64,000 bases of DNA from Streptomyces rhizosphaerihabitans (GTDB lineage: Bacteria; Actinomycetota; Actinomycetes; Streptomycetales; Streptomycetaceae). The position numbers were made by a program, and so were the translations under genes. The notes beneath the pieces are model-generated. The model saw only the letters and a list, made by a program, of their open reading frames with translations. It was not told where the DNA came from and searched no databases. This document shows, in pieces, positions 62,898 through 64,000 of the stretch (positions are counted from its first letter, which is position 1; each line of letters opens with the position of its first letter). The stretch is from contig NZ_JAODTZ010000046.1 in NCBI RefSeq assembly GCF_025399795.1, forward strand, positions 1 through 64,000, given 5' to 3'.

Positions 62898-63995
62898 TCA
62901 GCTCTTCTTGGCCGACCCGGCCTCGTCCCGCGACACGGACTCGGCGTCGGTCTGCGTCTCGGATGCGGATCCGGCGGGCTTGGTGGACTCAGCGGGCTTG
63001 GTGGACTCGGCGACGGCCGGCTTGTCGAGGTCGACGGAGTCGTCCTCGGTCCCGGCGTCGGTCCCGCCCTCGTCCTCGCTCTTGCCGCCGCTCTTGTCCT
63101 TGTCGTCGGCCTTGTCCTCGGCCGCGTCCTCGTCCTTGCCGGAGGCGGTGGCGTCGTCCTCGGCCGACGCGTCCTCGTCGGCGTGGGGCTCCACGATCTC
63201 CTCGCGCCCCGGACGCAGCCGGGCCGAGAGCACGAAATAGAGCACCGCGAGGAGGAAGACCACCAGCGCGGTCCAGTCGTTGAGACGCAGGCCCAGGATG
63301 TGGTGGGCGTCGTCGACACGCATGTACTCGATCCAGCCCCGGCCGACGCAGTAGGCGGCGACGTACAGGGCGAAGGCGCGCCCGTGGCCGAGCTTGAAAC
63401 GGCGGTCGGCCCAGATGACCAGGAATCCGACGCCGACGCACCACAGGGACTCGTACAGGAACGTCGGGTGGTAGTAGCCGGGGACCCGCCCGTCCGTGGA
63501 GGACGTGATGTGCAGCGCCCACGGAAGGTCCGTGGCCCTGCCGTACAGCTCCTGGTTGAACCAGTTGCCCCAGCGCCCGATCGCCTGCGCGAAGGCGATG
63601 CCCGGCGCGAGGGCGTCGGCCCAGGCCGGCAGCGGGATACCCCGGCGGCGGCACCCGATCCACGCGCCCAGCCCACCGAGGGCGATGGCGCCCCAGATGC
63701 CGAGCCCGCCCTGCCAGATCTTGAAGGCGTCCACCCAGTCACGGCCCTCGCTGAAATACAGCTCGTAGTCCGTGATCACGTGGTAGAGCCGGCCGCCGAC
63801 GAGGCCGAAGGGCACGGCCCAGACCGCGATGTCGGCCACTGTGCCGGTCCGCCCTCCCCGGGCGATCCAGCGCTTGTTGCCGAGCCAGACGGCTACGAAG
63901 ACGCCGATGATGATGCAGAACGCGTAGCCGCGCAGCGGAATGGGGCCGAGGTGCAGCACACCGTGCGACGGGCTGGGAATGTAGGCAAGTTCCAT
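62898..63995 (-). CDS. lgt: Prolipoprotein diacylglyceryl transferase
   Basis: The 365-residue membrane enzyme transfers diacylglycerol from phosphatidylglycerol to the lipobox Cys of prolipoproteins. Seven membrane helices cover residues 15-275. Lgt signatures are GGRLYHVI, QAIGRWGNWFNQELYG (catalytic region with the conserved Arg/Asn) and the HPTFLYESLW block. Residues from about 280 on are an Asp/Glu/Lys/Ser-rich disordered tail, including a repeated ESTKPA segment; E. coli Lgt ends without it. The ATG at 63995 lies 5 bp from the window edge, so the ribosome-binding site is not visible. Confidence 0.96.
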   Translation of the reverse strand: MELAYIPSPSHGVLHLGPIPLRGYAFCIIIGVFVAVWLGNKRWIARGGRTGTVADIAVWAVPFGLVGGRLYHVITDYELYFSEGRDWVDAFKIWQGGLGIWGAIALGGLGAWIGCRRRGIPLPAWADALAPGIAFAQAIGRWGNWFNQELYGRATDLPWALHITSSTDGRVPGYYHPTFLYESLWCVGVGFLVIWADRRFKLGHGRAFALYVAAYCVGRGWIEYMRVDDAHHILGLRLNDWTALVVFLLAVLYFVLSARLRPGREEIVEPHADEDASAEDDATASGKDEDAAEDKADDKDKSGGKSEDEGGTDAGTEDDSVDLDKPAVAESTKPAESTKPAGSASETQTDAESVSRDEAGSAKKS

Positions 63996-64000
63996 GGCAA

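Overview
The window is high-GC actinobacterial chromosome, almost certainly Streptomyces. It has dense third-position G/C, frequent GTG/TTG starts, many 4-base ATGA/GTGA stop-start overlaps, a Streptomyces-type trypsin, a GH46 chitosanase and an ANTAR response regulator. The backbone order polA - liv transporter - ANTAR regulator - pyk ... chitosanase - gltD/gltB ... lgt is, from memory and unchecked, the order around SCO2003-SCO2034 of S. coelicolor.

Layout. 1-9.3 kb: start of a secreted protein, a DUF4184 membrane protein, a secreted protein, polA, a YdeP-type molybdopterin oxidoreductase, a hotdog thioesterase and an anchored protein of unknown function. 9.7-15.7 kb: a complete branched-chain amino-acid ABC transporter operon ending in a strong terminator. 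15.8-19 kb: an ANTAR regulator (pdtaR-like), a tRNA gene with a CAA anticodon but a short variable loop, a frameshifted LAGLIDADG-like gene and pyk. 19-31.5 kb: SIMPL protein, Tat-exported 5'-nucleotidase, a decarboxylase/N-hydroxylase pair of siderophore type, aminopeptidase N, a receiver protein, chorismate mutase, trypsin and a HExxH protein. 31.6-32.4 kb: an ankyrin protein.

32.6-43.1 kb holds a complete, coherent catabolic cluster. Its gene order and orientations match the Mycobacterium tuberculosis KstR2 regulon (Rv3548c to fadE30), which degrades steroid rings C and D through the HIP pathway. Genes present are two SDRs, echA20, ipdA, ipdB, ipdC, fadA6, kstR2, ipdF, ipdE1 and ipdE2. Each of its two divergent promoter regions carries one copy of a shared palindrome related to the KstR2 operator. 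A fadD3-type HIP-CoA ligase is not in the window. The cluster interrupts an otherwise housekeeping neighbourhood.

43-54.5 kb: an orphan cytochrome b (QcrB-like), a rhomboid protease with a zinc finger, a GH46 chitosanase, gltD/gltB and a VIT/CCC1-type metal transporter. 54.7-62.8 kb: a tightly coupled seven-gene operon of four different ADP-ribosylglycohydrolase-fold proteins, a ribokinase, a family III CoA-transferase and a CitE-like lyase. Its function is not established here, but the context suggests salvage or breakdown of a ribosylated compound. The window ends with lgt, which has a long charged tail.

A recurring oddity is short, GC-rich, degenerate tandem repeats in spacers and at gene ends (2.2, 8.3, 27.9, 29.6, 32.5, 36.8 and 56.0 kb). 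Some are translated into low-complexity tails.
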